Positions 22,731-31,024 of a stretch of 34,551 nt of DNA are shown in pieces. The position numbers were made by a program, and so were the translations under genes. Each line of letters opens with the position of its first letter. Positions within the stretch are counted from its first letter, which is position 1. The notes beneath the pieces were generated by a model that saw only the letters and a program-made list of their open reading frames with translations, had not been told where the DNA came from and did no database searches. Origin of the DNA: Chloroflexota bacterium (GTDB lineage: Bacteria > Chloroflexota > Limnocylindria > Limnocylindrales > CSP1-4); the NCBI GenBank assembly GCA_013698095.1, contig JACCVQ010000074.1, positions 1 through 34,551 of the forward strand. The letters run 5' to 3'.

Positions 22731-25613
22731 GTGGTGGCGTTCTCGCGTCCTCGGCTCAGCCTCGACGGGATCTGGTGCTTCACCCCGGATCCGGACAGGA
22801 CCATAGACGTGGTCAGTGCCAGCCGCGCCGAAGGGGTTCCGATGCCGGTCCCCTCGTGCTGGGAGGCCCAGCTCGGCCCGACGACGCCGCTTTCGACCGC
22901 GTGGTACATCCGGTCGTTCGAGATCCCGGCGGACGCCCGGGACGGCTGGGACCCATTCGGGGCGGTCGTCCGGTTCGGCGCGGTGAGCGACCGCGCAGAG
23001 GTCTGGCTCAACGGCGTCCGGCTCGGTGCCCATGAGGGCGGCTACACCCCGTTCGAGCTGGCCGCGGGTGGCGCGGCGCGGGCGGGCACGAACGAGCTCG
23101 TCGTGCGGGTCTCGAACACGGCCGGGGCGATCAGCCGGTACCCCGCTTCCGACGACGCCAGCCTCGCGGCGCTCGACGCATCGGCCGATGGCGCGGGCAT
23201 CCGCGAGATCCCGATCGGCAAGCAGACATGGTACTCGAGCCTGAGCGGGATCTGGCAGAGCGTCACGCTGGAGTGTCGAGCTCCGATGGCGCTCCGCGAC
23301 GTGTCGGTGACCGCCGACGTGGGGGCCGGACGCGTGACCGTCGCGTGGTCACGAACCTCCGGCGATGTGAACGCCGACAGCCTCGAGCTCCGCTTGCGCG
23401 TGGTCGACGCGGACGGGGCCACGGTGGGAGCGGGCCTGGTCGCCGATCCGCCGCTGAGCAGCGTGGTCGTCCTCGACGTGTCCGACCCGCGACCCTGGGA
23501 GCTCGACGACCCGTACCTCTACCGGTTCGAATGCGAGCTGCTTCAGGCCGGCACAGTGATCGATCGTGTCGACGGACGGTTCGGGATGCGCGAGATCGGC
23601 ATCGCGGACGGGAACGTGACGCTCAACGGACGTCCTCGCTACATCCGCGGCGCGCTGGACCAGGACGTGTACGACGGGACGATCTGGGTCCCGCCGTCGC
23701 GGGCCGCGATCGAGACGACGCTTCGCAAGGCCAAGGCGATGGGTTTCAACCTCGTTCGCTGCCACATCAAGGTTCCGGACCCGACGTACTTCGACGTCGC
23801 CGACGAAATCGGGCTGCTGGTCTGGGCGGAACTCCCGAGCTGGAATCGACTGACGGACGCGAGCCGCGAACGAGCGCGTCGGACGCTCGCCGAGATGGTC
23901 GAGCAGCTCCGGCATCACCCCTCGATCGCGATCTGGACGATCGTCAACGAGGACTGGGGCACGGATCTCGTCCACAGCCCGGAGGACCGCGCGTGGGTCC
24001 GGGCGACGTACGACTGGCTGAAGGCCCTTGATCCCACGCGGCTCGTCGTTGACAACTCCGCCTGCTGGACGCGCGACGGCGGCAACTTCCACCTCCGGAC
24101 GGATATCGCGGATTACCACGTGTATTTCGCGATGCCCGAGCACGCCGACCGGTGGCGAGCGGCGACCGAGACCTATGCCGGCCGCCCGCGCTGGCTGTGG
24201 GGTCCGGACGGCGAGTCGTCGCCGAGCGACGCGGCGCCGCTGATCCTGAGCGAGTTCGGCAACTGGGGACTCCCCCGGCCCGCCCGCGACAGCGAGTGGT
24301 GGATGGAGACGGGTCCCGGTCCCGCCCGAGCGGACGGCGCCGTTGGCCGATTCGCAGCCCAGCGCCTCACCCGGATCGCGACCGACGCCGATGCCCTCGC
24401 CGATGCGACGCAGTGGCACCAGTTCGAGGCGATGCAGTTCGAGGTCGGCGACCTGTGTCGCCGCCCGTCGATCGCCGGCTACGTCGTCACCGAGCTGACC
24501 GACGTCTTCTGGGAGGCGAACGGGCTCGTCAACCTCGATCGAACGGCCAAGGCCTACGACGCGCGGCTCCCGGATGTCTTCGGCGGCGACACGATCTTCG
24601 CGGACCTCGAGCGGTGGGATCTGTGGGGAGGCGGATCTCTCCGCGGCGTGCTTCACGCCCAGCTAGACGAGCCACTCGCGAGCTCATCGCTGACGGTCGA
24701 CTGGCGCCTGACCAGTGCGGGCATGGCAGCTCGGGGGTCGGTCGATCTTGCACTCTCGAGCGACCGTCGCGGCGCGACTGGAGTGCTCGACCTTCCGGTT
24801 CCAACACCCGACGCCGCGACAGAGGCAGAGCTTGCACTCGAGCTCCTGGACGCCGACGGCGCGGCGATCGCCCGTCAGTCGTACCGCCTGGTCGTCGCGC
24901 CGCGGTCGGCGCGGACGTCCGGGTTTCCGCGAGCCGTCGTCCTCTCAGCGGACGTCGCCGGCTCGGCCACCGAGGCACGTCTCGGCGCGATGGGCCACCA
25001 AGTGGCGGCGCACGGCGAGATCCTCGTCACGGCGCGGCTGGACGACGACGCGGTCGCCTTTGCCCAGGCGGGCGGTCACGTCGTGGCGATCCTCGACGGC
25101 GGCGCGGAAACCGGCTGGCCGTGGGTCACGATGCCGTCCTCGCCGGGCGATCGAGTGACCGCCACCGGGCTGGCCCGCCCGGTGTCGGTGCAATCGCGGT
25201 ACCTTGCAGTCGATCCGGAGACGGGCCGATCGCTGGATGTCAGCGGAGACTGGATCTCGTCCTTCTCGTGGATCGATCCCGTCGTGTTCGACGCGCTGCC
25301 GCATGCGCCGCTCCTCGGATTCGCGTACTGCGACGTCCTCCCCGACCAGATCCTGCTCGGCGCCGACGATCGGTCGATGTCAGCCGAGGTCGTCGCCGGC
25401 GCGTTCGTCGGCTGGATCGCCGAACCGGTCGCGTTTGCCTGGCGGTTCGACCAGGGCCGCGGCTCGATCACGGTCACGACGCTCCATCTGGGGTCGGACG
25501 GGCCGGTGGCGTGGCTCCTGTTCGAGTCCCTGGTTCAGCACGCGGCGGCGGGCACGGCGCCCGCGGGGACAGCCGCCGTCGCTGCACTGGCGGGTATCGC
25601 CGCCATGGACTGA
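22731..25613 (+). CDS. GH2-family glycoside hydrolase
   Basis: 960 residues. GTG 22731 is chosen because GGAG lies 5 nt upstream; a TTG at 22707 is also open. N-terminal sugar-binding sandwich (about 1-190, VPSCWEAQL, WYIRSFEIP, VWLNGVRLGAHEGGYTPFEL, SSLSGIWQSVTLE), immunoglobulin-like domain, then the TIM barrel with acid/base Glu407 in WTIVNEDWG and nucleophile Glu508 in ILSEFGNWG. The region after about 650 is accessory. No signal peptide, so cytoplasmic. GH2 includes beta-galactosidases and alpha-L-arabinopyranosidases; with galT and GH51 next door, release of galactose or arabinopyranose from arabinogalactan fragments is likely. Confidence 0.88.
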   Translation: MVAFSRPRLSLDGIWCFTPDPDRTIDVVSASRAEGVPMPVPSCWEAQLGPTTPLSTAWYIRSFEIPADARDGWDPFGAVVRFGAVSDRAEVWLNGVRLGAHEGGYTPFELAAGGAARAGTNELVVRVSNTAGAISRYPASDDASLAALDASADGAGIREIPIGKQTWYSSLSGIWQSVTLECRAPMALRDVSVTADVGAGRVTVAWSRTSGDVNADSLELRLRVVDADGATVGAGLVADPPLSSVVVLDVSDPRPWELDDPYLYRFECELLQAGTVIDRVDGRFGMREIGIADGNVTLNGRPRYIRGALDQDVYDGTIWVPPSRAAIETTLRKAKAMGFNLVRCHIKVPDPTYFDVADEIGLLVWAELPSWNRLTDASRERARRTLAEMVEQLRHHPSIAIWTIVNEDWGTDLVHSPEDRAWVRATYDWLKALDPTRLVVDNSACWTRDGGNFHLRTDIADYHVYFAMPEHADRWRAATETYAGRPRWLWGPDGESSPSDAAPLILSEFGNWGLPRPARDSEWWMETGPGPARADGAVGRFAAQRLTRIATDADALADATQWHQFEAMQFEVGDLCRRPSIAGYVVTELTDVFWEANGLVNLDRTAKAYDARLPDVFGGDTIFADLERWDLWGGGSLRGVLHAQLDEPLASSSLTVDWRLTSAGMAARGSVDLALSSDRRGATGVLDLPVPTPDAATEAELALELLDADGAAIARQSYRLVVAPRSARTSGFPRAVVLSADVAGSATEARLGAMGHQVAAHGEILVTARLDDDAVAFAQAGGHVVAILDGGAETGWPWVTMPSSPGDRVTATGLARPVSVQSRYLAVDPETGRSLDVSGDWISSFSWIDPVVFDALPHAPLLGFAYCDVLPDQILLGADDRSMSAEVVAGAFVGWIAEPVAFAWRFDQGRGSITVTTLHLGSDGPVAWLLFESLVQHAAAGTAPAGTAAVAALAGIAAMD

Positions 25614-25614
25614 A

Positions 25615-26943
25615 TCAGCCGCCGATCGCGCCTGTCGCGAACCGGATCTCGCAGGCGGATCCGTGATTCAGGGCGACGGGCGCGAGCTGCAAGAGCGCCG
25701 TCCCCGAGCGGGACACTTCGAGCGCCTGCCGCCAGCCGGGACACTCGCCCGTGCCGAAGCCGATCGTCAGCGGCGCGGCGACCCGAGTCCAGGTGCCCCG
25801 GCCAAGGTTCGTGTTCGTGAAGATCACGCGCCCGCTCTCCGGCTGCTTGGCCCCGTAGCCGTTGCTGACGTGCATCGACGAGACGAAGAGCACCCCGTTG
25901 GGGCCCCCAGCCGGCGACCACGTGACATAGGGCGTGTGCCCGGGCTGCATCCCGTCCGACGACGCGATGCTCGTCCCGAGGTCGGTCTCGGCCCCCCATC
26001 CGGCGCCATCGGCTGACATCCGGAAGCGGACTTGGCAATCGGGTTGCCCGCAGACCTCGTACACCATCATGAACATCCCATCCGGAAGCCGAATGACCTG
26101 CGGCATCCCCGGTCGCTGCGTCCCATCGCCGACGGCCACGTCGAACACCTCCGAACCCCACGTCCGCCCGCCGTCGGCGGAGACGCGATGCGAGATCGAC
26201 TGGCTGACGTGGCCGGTGCCGTCGGGTCCGCCGGTGCTCTTGCCGAAGCGTTCGTCCGAGAAAAAGCAGATCAGCCGATTTGCTCGGTCCAGGCTGAGCG
26301 TCGGCTCCCAGAGCCCGGCCCCGAACACCTGGATGCTGTCCGGGATCGAGTCGCACGGACTGATGTACGTCCAGGTGGCGCCCAGATCGGCGCTCGCATA
26401 GACCTCCAGCTCGGCACCGAACGGGCTCGGGAGGCCGTGTGGCGCCGGCCCAAGCGCCAGTGCGGACAGAAGGATCGTGCCCGCCGGCAGGATGTTCGCG
26501 CCGTCACCGATCGAGATCGGCAGCTCGAGCAGGGCCGGCTGGTACAGTTGCCAGCCGTGCCGTGCGTCGGCGAGGATCGGCAGGTCGGACCAGGTCTGGC
26601 CGTCGTCGTCGCTTCGGTAGAGATGGATGCCGAGGGGCTCGCTCGATCCATCGGTCCCGTAGTTCAGCCCGTTGTCGTGAGCCGCGATGATCCGGCCGTT
26701 GGCAGAACGGCTCTGCGCCAGGCGGACCGTCCAGGTGTAATTGGCGCTCGCGGTCGGATACCGCGCGCGATCGGGCGTGTAGAGGGTCGGTCCGCCGCGA
26801 CCGGCCGGTGGTCGCGACCCGCTGAGAAGCGCGGCAGCCAGCGCGGCCGCCGCTAGGGCGACCGCCGCGACGAGGCCGAGGAGAAGGCCGTTCCGGGACG
26901 CGAACCTTCGAACCCATCGCCCGCGCGTCACCGCCCGCGCCAA
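25615..26943 (-). CDS. Membrane-anchored sialidase-fold hydrolase, GH93-like
   Basis: 442 residues from TTG 26943, or GTG 26931. One N-terminal membrane segment (LLLGLVAAVALAAAALAAAL) anchors or exports it. The catalytic domain has Asp-boxes (SDDDGQTW, SADLGATW, SADGGRTW) of a six-bladed beta-propeller, and FGAGLWEPTLSLD followed by CFFSDERF resembles the WEP and YYSDE segments of GH93 exo-arabinanases. It starts directly after its larger paralogue and ends convergently 1 bp from GH2. Exo-1,5-alpha-L-arabinanase is my best guess because GH51 and an importer are encoded nearby; a true sialidase would need an Arg triad that I could not confirm. Confidence 0.65.
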   Translation of the reverse strand: MARAVTRGRWVRRFASRNGLLLGLVAAVALAAAALAAALLSGSRPPAGRGGPTLYTPDRARYPTASANYTWTVRLAQSRSANGRIIAAHDNGLNYGTDGSSEPLGIHLYRSDDDGQTWSDLPILADARHGWQLYQPALLELPISIGDGANILPAGTILLSALALGPAPHGLPSPFGAELEVYASADLGATWTYISPCDSIPDSIQVFGAGLWEPTLSLDRANRLICFFSDERFGKSTGGPDGTGHVSQSISHRVSADGGRTWGSEVFDVAVGDGTQRPGMPQVIRLPDGMFMMVYEVCGQPDCQVRFRMSADGAGWGAETDLGTSIASSDGMQPGHTPYVTWSPAGGPNGVLFVSSMHVSNGYGAKQPESGRVIFTNTNLGRGTWTRVAAPLTIGFGTGECPGWRQALEVSRSGTALLQLAPVALNHGSACEIRFATGAIGG

Positions 26944-29361
26944 CTAACGCGGCAGCATGCTGAAGTACCGCCAGGTAGCGGCAGCGTTGTAGTCGCGGAT
27001 CCCGACCTGCCCGTTGGTGATTGTGCAACCCGTGTCCGTATAGCCGATGACGCCCTGGTCGTACGAGGCAGTCGACTGGGCGGTGACCGTCAGCGCGCAG
27101 CCGACGTGCTGGAAGGTCATGTGGTACCAGGTGTTCGTGGCCACGCCGCCCGGGACCGTGACGAGGCCGGGATCCAGCCGGGTCCACGAGTTGTTCGCGC
27201 GGCCGAGCACGACCTGATTGTTGGAACGATCGATCCCCGCGAAATAGCCGGTGTAAGCGTCCGCGCCGACGGCCGGGTTCGTGACCCTCGCGACAAGGCC
27301 GACGGTGCCGGTACCCGACGTGACCTTCAGGTCGGCCACGATGCTGTTGTTGCCCCAGGTGGAGAGCCCCGTGAGGGCCTTGTCACCGGACGTCCCGACG
27401 GTGCTGTCGCCCCACGTCTCGCCCGACAGGGACCATGAGCCGCCGTATGTCGTCCAGCCGGTTGTCGAACCCGCGCCCCACGGCGCGTACGCCGGGACGA
27501 ACGTGGCCGTCGCGCCCGGCGTGACCGAGATGTTGCGCCACGAGGCGCCCGTGTTGAAGCTGCGGACCCCGATCTGACCGGCGGCGAAGCAGCCGACGTC
27601 GCTCCGGTTGTAGGTCGTCTGGGTCGTCGTCCCGACCCGCTGGACTGCAACGTTCAGGGCACAGCCCGTCACCTGGACCGTGAGGTGATACCAGGTGTTG
27701 GTCGCGACTCCACCGGACACGAGGACGTTCCCCGGATCGAGCCGCGTCCACGAGTTGTTCTGCTTGCCGAGGACGAGGGTGCCCGTGGGCGCGTCGACCC
27801 CGAAGTAGTAGCCGGTCAGGGCATCCGCGCCGACCGCCGGGTTAGTCACCCGAAAGACGACCCCTGCGTTCTGGCTCGAAGTCATCTTCACGTCGGCCTG
27901 GAGCGTGTAATCCGTCCAGGCGGTGGATCCTGCGGTCGCTTTGTCGCCACCGCCGGTCGCGCTGTTCGTGTAGGCCTCACCGGAGACGGACCACGTTCCG
28001 CCGTATGTCGCCCAGCCGGCATCGTTGCCCGACGCAAGGGGCGCGTAGAACGGCAGGGTCCCGGTGTCTCCGGCGGCGAATCGGATCTCGCACTTCGGCC
28101 CGGCGCCGAGCGACGTGGGGGCGAGCTGGACCAGCGAGGTGCCGGTCAGGGACACCTCGAGTGCTTGGCGCCAGCCCGGACACTCGCCGCTGCCATAGGC
28201 CACGGTGAGCGGCGCAGAGACCTCAGACCAGTTGCCGGACCCGAGATTCGTGTTGGCGAAGATGACCTTGCCGTTCTGCGGGGCGCGCGAGCCGTCGCTG
28301 TTGTTCACGTGCATCGCCGAGATCAGCAGCGTTCCGTTCGCGCCGCCCGTCGGCGACCAGGTGACGTACGGCGCGTGGCCAAGCTGCTTCGTGCCGGTCG
28401 ACTGGATCGTGGTACCGAGGCTGGTCACCGTGCCCCAGCTCGTGCCGTTCGAGGAGGTCCGATAGCGGACCTGACAGTCTGGCTGGCCACACACCTCGTA
28501 CGTCATGAAGTACGTGCCGTTCGGGAGCTTGACGACCTGTGGCATGCCGGGGCGCTGAACGTCGTCTCCGACGGCGATGTCGAACACTTCCGAGCCCCAA
28601 CTCTGGCCTCCGTTCGTCGATACGCGATGGGTGACCATCTGGCTGTAGTGCCCGGTGTTGCCCGGGCCGCCTGAGCTGCCAGCCGCCCGTTCGTCGGAGT
28701 AGTAGCAGACGAGGTTGTTCGAACTGTCGAGGCCGAGGGTCGGCTCCCAGATGCCTGCACCGAAGACCTGGTTCGTCACCGGGATCGAGTCGCACGAGCT
28801 CAGGAAGCTCCAGGTCGCGCCCTGGTTGGTGCTCTTGTAGATCTCCATGTCGGCACCGAAGGGGCTCGTTTGGCCGACCGGGATCGTGCCAACCGCGAGC
28901 GCGGAGAGCAGCAAGGTGCCGGCCGGCAGGGCGGTGCCGCCCGAGCCGATCTGGACGGGCAACTCGTAGAGGGCCGGCTCGAACATCTGCCAGCCATGGA
29001 CCTGGTCGGTCGCGACGGAGATGTTCGACCAGGTCTGGCCGTTGTCATCGCTCTTGTAGACGCGGATCCCGAGCGGCTCGCCGGACCCGTTCGTCCCGTA
29101 GTTCAGGCCGTTGTCGTGGGCCGCGATGATCCGGCCATTGGCGGCGCCGCTGTGCGCCAACCGCACCGTCCACGTGTAATTCGCGCTCGCCGTTGGGTAG
29201 TTCACGGTATCCGGCGTGTACAGCACCGATCCGGCATATGCCACGGCCGCGATCGGGGAACCAAGCGTCTGCGCAGCCAGGAGGAGCGAAGCGCCGGCGG
29301 TGGCGATGCGCGTCCGTAGCCTCCGCCGGTTGGGAGTGGGGAACCAGACGATCTTCTTCAT
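26944..29361 (-). CDS. Secreted GH93-like hydrolase with two C-terminal jelly-roll repeats
   Basis: 805 residues. Signal peptide (MKKIVWFPTPNRRRL, hydrophobic core, IAAVAYAG). Residues of about 45-435 are the propeller, clearly homologous to the downstream gene (shared PTASANYTWTVRLA, NGRIIAAHDNGLNYGT, FGAGIWEPTL, YEVCGQPDCQVR, ECPGWRQALEVS), with Asp-boxes SDDNGQTW, STNQGATW and STNGGQSW. Two tandem modules of about 165 residues follow (both with GW-x-TYGG-x-WS, VTNPAVGADA, NNSWTRLDPG and GGVATNTWYH), likely LamG-like carbohydrate-binding jelly rolls. The stop abuts the paralogue start, so both form one transcript. Probably degrades polymer outside the cell. Confidence 0.7.
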   Translation of the reverse strand: MKKIVWFPTPNRRRLRTRIATAGASLLLAAQTLGSPIAAVAYAGSVLYTPDTVNYPTASANYTWTVRLAHSGAANGRIIAAHDNGLNYGTNGSGEPLGIRVYKSDDNGQTWSNISVATDQVHGWQMFEPALYELPVQIGSGGTALPAGTLLLSALAVGTIPVGQTSPFGADMEIYKSTNQGATWSFLSSCDSIPVTNQVFGAGIWEPTLGLDSSNNLVCYYSDERAAGSSGGPGNTGHYSQMVTHRVSTNGGQSWGSEVFDIAVGDDVQRPGMPQVVKLPNGTYFMTYEVCGQPDCQVRYRTSSNGTSWGTVTSLGTTIQSTGTKQLGHAPYVTWSPTGGANGTLLISAMHVNNSDGSRAPQNGKVIFANTNLGSGNWSEVSAPLTVAYGSGECPGWRQALEVSLTGTSLVQLAPTSLGAGPKCEIRFAAGDTGTLPFYAPLASGNDAGWATYGGTWSVSGEAYTNSATGGGDKATAGSTAWTDYTLQADVKMTSSQNAGVVFRVTNPAVGADALTGYYFGVDAPTGTLVLGKQNNSWTRLDPGNVLVSGGVATNTWYHLTVQVTGCALNVAVQRVGTTTQTTYNRSDVGCFAAGQIGVRSFNTGASWRNISVTPGATATFVPAYAPWGAGSTTGWTTYGGSWSLSGETWGDSTVGTSGDKALTGLSTWGNNSIVADLKVTSGTGTVGLVARVTNPAVGADAYTGYFAGIDRSNNQVVLGRANNSWTRLDPGLVTVPGGVATNTWYHMTFQHVGCALTVTAQSTASYDQGVIGYTDTGCTITNGQVGIRDYNAAATWRYFSMLPR

Positions 29362-29505
29362 CGCTTTTCGCTCCGGCTAGCGCGCCACAACAACTGAGAG
29401 TCCTCCCACTAATGTAGTTCGTTTGTCAAGCCGGAGGCGGTGAGCTTCTCGTTGGTGCGTGAACCCGTCAGTGCCAAATAATCAGTGACTTTGTCAGTCT
29501 CTGAG

Positions 29506-29700
29506 ATGGAGACGATCTCGCTAAACGCGGACGACCAGCGCCGAGCCTGGGTCCCTCAACCTGCTCGGGAGGGGCGAGCTGACGACGACCGAGGCGGCCC
29601 GCCTGCTCCGAGTCTCGCAACCACGGCGAGCAGCGCTTGCTGCTCTCGCGAGACCGAGAGAGCCGCCTCGCTCCCGCGACACCCTTGAAGTCGAAAGGTC
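29506..29700 (+). pseudogene. Frameshifted N-terminal relic of an ISNCY-type transposase
   Basis: Reads METISLNADDQRRAWV in one frame, then NLLGRGELTTTEAARLLRVS in the next, with the break near 29553. The pattern is the N-terminal HTH of ISNCY-like transposases (VLN-x-L-x-x-GELT-x-x-EAA-x-LL-x-x-S). Upstream AATCAGTGACTTTGTCAG (29478-29495) resembles an IS end. The catalytic domain is missing. Confidence 0.45.
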
Positions 29701-29811
29701 GGCGCGGCGGCCATCGGCGGCCCCTTTTCAGGGCTGGCGTGCCCGTTGGATCGACCATCTGCGTTTGGATGACCGACCAGTTTCACACGACGCTAAACCG
29801 ACGGCAGAGTC

Positions 29812-29913
29812 GATCCTGGGGCGGGGAACCCCCGGATCGAATAGCTGATAGTTGTGGCCTCTGGACGGGGCCTCCACGCACGGTAGCACTGCGCATGACT
29901 TCGGAGGCTTACG
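29812..29913. repeat. About 100-bp repeat, copy A
   Basis: Begins GATCCTGGG, contains CGAATAGCTGATA (29838-29850), a 24-bp block identical to copy B at 29873-29896 (TCCACGCACGGTAGCACTGC and four more bases), and ends CTTACG. Blocks of identity alternate with unrelated spacers of equal length, suggesting a structured element rather than a simple duplication. Confidence 0.7.
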
Positions 29914-30200
29914 CATCGTGGGCTGAGCGAGAAGACCATCCCGATCGCAGCGGCGGAGCATAGTCATCAGCTCTACTGAGCGTGCGACCGCCAGAATCAT
30001 CGGCTGTAATGCCATCCCGAGCCCCTGGAGCACGCTGGGGGACGCGATCCAGGACGCGTCACGGGGTTCACGGATCCGACGCCCTGGATGGGTGCTCTGG
30101 TCGCCACGTTCGGGCAGCCGAACGATGGACCTGACGACCGGTTTGTGGGACGATTTCAGGTAGTTAGGATCGGCTCGAGGCCGAAACGGGCCGTAGCGGC
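29914..30200. other. Spacer between the two repeat copies
   Basis: An open minus-strand frame crosses this stretch, but its composition and lack of start signals suggest it is not a gene. Nothing else was recognised. Confidence 0.35.
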
Positions 30201-30303
30201 GATCCTGGGCGGTCAGGGGTCCCGCGCGAATAGCTGATAAGTATGCCCATTTGTATCGGGCGTCCACGCACGGTAGCACTGCGCATAGGGCCAGAGACTT
30301 ACG
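30201..30303. repeat. About 100-bp repeat, copy B, ending in the tRNA-Thr anticodon loop
   Basis: Same order as copy A: GATCCTGGG, CGAATAGCTGATAA (30227-30240), the shared 24-bp block at 30273-30296 and CTTACG at 30298-30303. CTTACG is CGTAAG on the tRNA strand, so the repeat boundary falls in the anticodon loop. Confidence 0.7.
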
Positions 30304-30335
30304 AAACAGCTGCTCTACCGCTGAGCTATGTCGGC
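30299..30335 (-). tRNA. 5' half of a tRNA-Thr(CGU) gene
   Basis: The minus strand gives an acceptor strand (GCCGACA), TA, a complete D arm (GCTC-AGCGGTA-GAGC), A, anticodon stem GCTGT and loop TTCGTAA with anticodon CGT. After the loop the expected ACAGC strand, variable loop, T arm and acceptor 3' strand are absent and the repeat sequence begins instead. No 3' half was found in the window. It is therefore a truncated gene, interrupted exactly at the anticodon loop, a favoured integration site. Confidence 0.65.
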
Positions 30336-30526
30336 GCCGGCCAAGGATAGCCCATGGTCCAAGCGAGAGGCCAGCCGATCGATCCGATCGCGCACGCGCC
30401 GTTCCGAGACGTCAGCGTGACGCCGCAGGTCCGGCATGCGCGAACTCGGCCGTCCAAGCGGGCCGTGTCCATGGATCCGGAGGAATCGCGCGCCGCCTGA
30501 CCCGACGGCGGCGTTGGAGTGTGTAC

Positions 30527-30928
30527 ATGTCCAATGAGTATCCGATGGTCTCGCAGTTCCGCTCGGACTCCCCCATGTGCCCGAGCCGTGGCTTCAGCGG
30601 CTGCGCCTTCGCCACGACCGAGGCCCTCCTCCGCCGTTACCGACCGGGCGACCCGGCCGTCCGCCAGGACGTCCTAGCCGAGTCGATGGGCCGCCGCCAC
30701 CGCGTCTGGGCGAAGAAGCACGGCGGATCGTCGACGCACGGCCTCTGCCCGAGCGCGTTCTGCTCCTGCTTGGAGCTCAAGGCGCACAACGTCCCGCTCG
30801 CCTACGGCCGCCTGTCCGTCAACCAGCTGCAGGCCCAGCTCCGAAAGCGCCACGCCGTCCATCTGGGCGGAACCTACACCGAGATCCACCTCGACCCGGC
30901 CGATCCCGTCCCGACTGGCGCCGCCTGA
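30527..30928 (+). CDS. Small Cys/His-containing protein, possibly peptidase-like
   Basis: 133 residues from ATG 30527 with GGAG 7 nt upstream; the frame is open further 5' but without such a signal. Reads MCPSRGFSGCAFATTEALLR, RRHRVWAKKHGGSSTHGLCP, SAFCSCLELKAHNVPLAYGR, LSVNQLQAQLRKRHAVHLGG. A conserved-looking GC at the start of a helix, C-x-C, and a late H-A-V-x-L-GG are reminiscent of small papain/C39-like domains of phage or mobile-element origin. No certain family. Codon use is like the host's. Confidence 0.55.
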   Translation: MSNEYPMVSQFRSDSPMCPSRGFSGCAFATTEALLRRYRPGDPAVRQDVLAESMGRRHRVWAKKHGGSSTHGLCPSAFCSCLELKAHNVPLAYGRLSVNQLQAQLRKRHAVHLGGTYTEIHLDPADPVPTGAA

Positions 30929-31024
30929 GGGTCCGCCGAGTCGGTCTGGCCGGTCGGTCCGGCAGGCCGCCGCCACGCCTCCATCGCGGCTCACTCCGGC
31001 CCAGACAAGCGTCTCGGGGGCGTC

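Noticed and set aside
24152..25666. Long second frame inside the GH2 gene
   Set aside because: Arg/Pro-rich shadow of a well-supported GH2 reading frame; no domain.
29424..29429. TTGACA upstream of the large propeller gene as a -35 box
   Set aside because: No acceptable -10 hexamer lies 16-18 bp downstream, so I did not call a promoter.
29728..30279. Minus-strand open frame of about 183 codons through the repeat region
   Set aside because: It crosses both repeat copies, in which the conserved blocks are not kept in the same codon phase, and has no start signal.
30201..30335. Group I intron in the tRNA-Thr anticodon loop
   Set aside because: No P/Q/R/S-like catalytic core was seen, no 3' exon was found in the window, and the adjoining sequence is a repeat that also occurs away from the tRNA.
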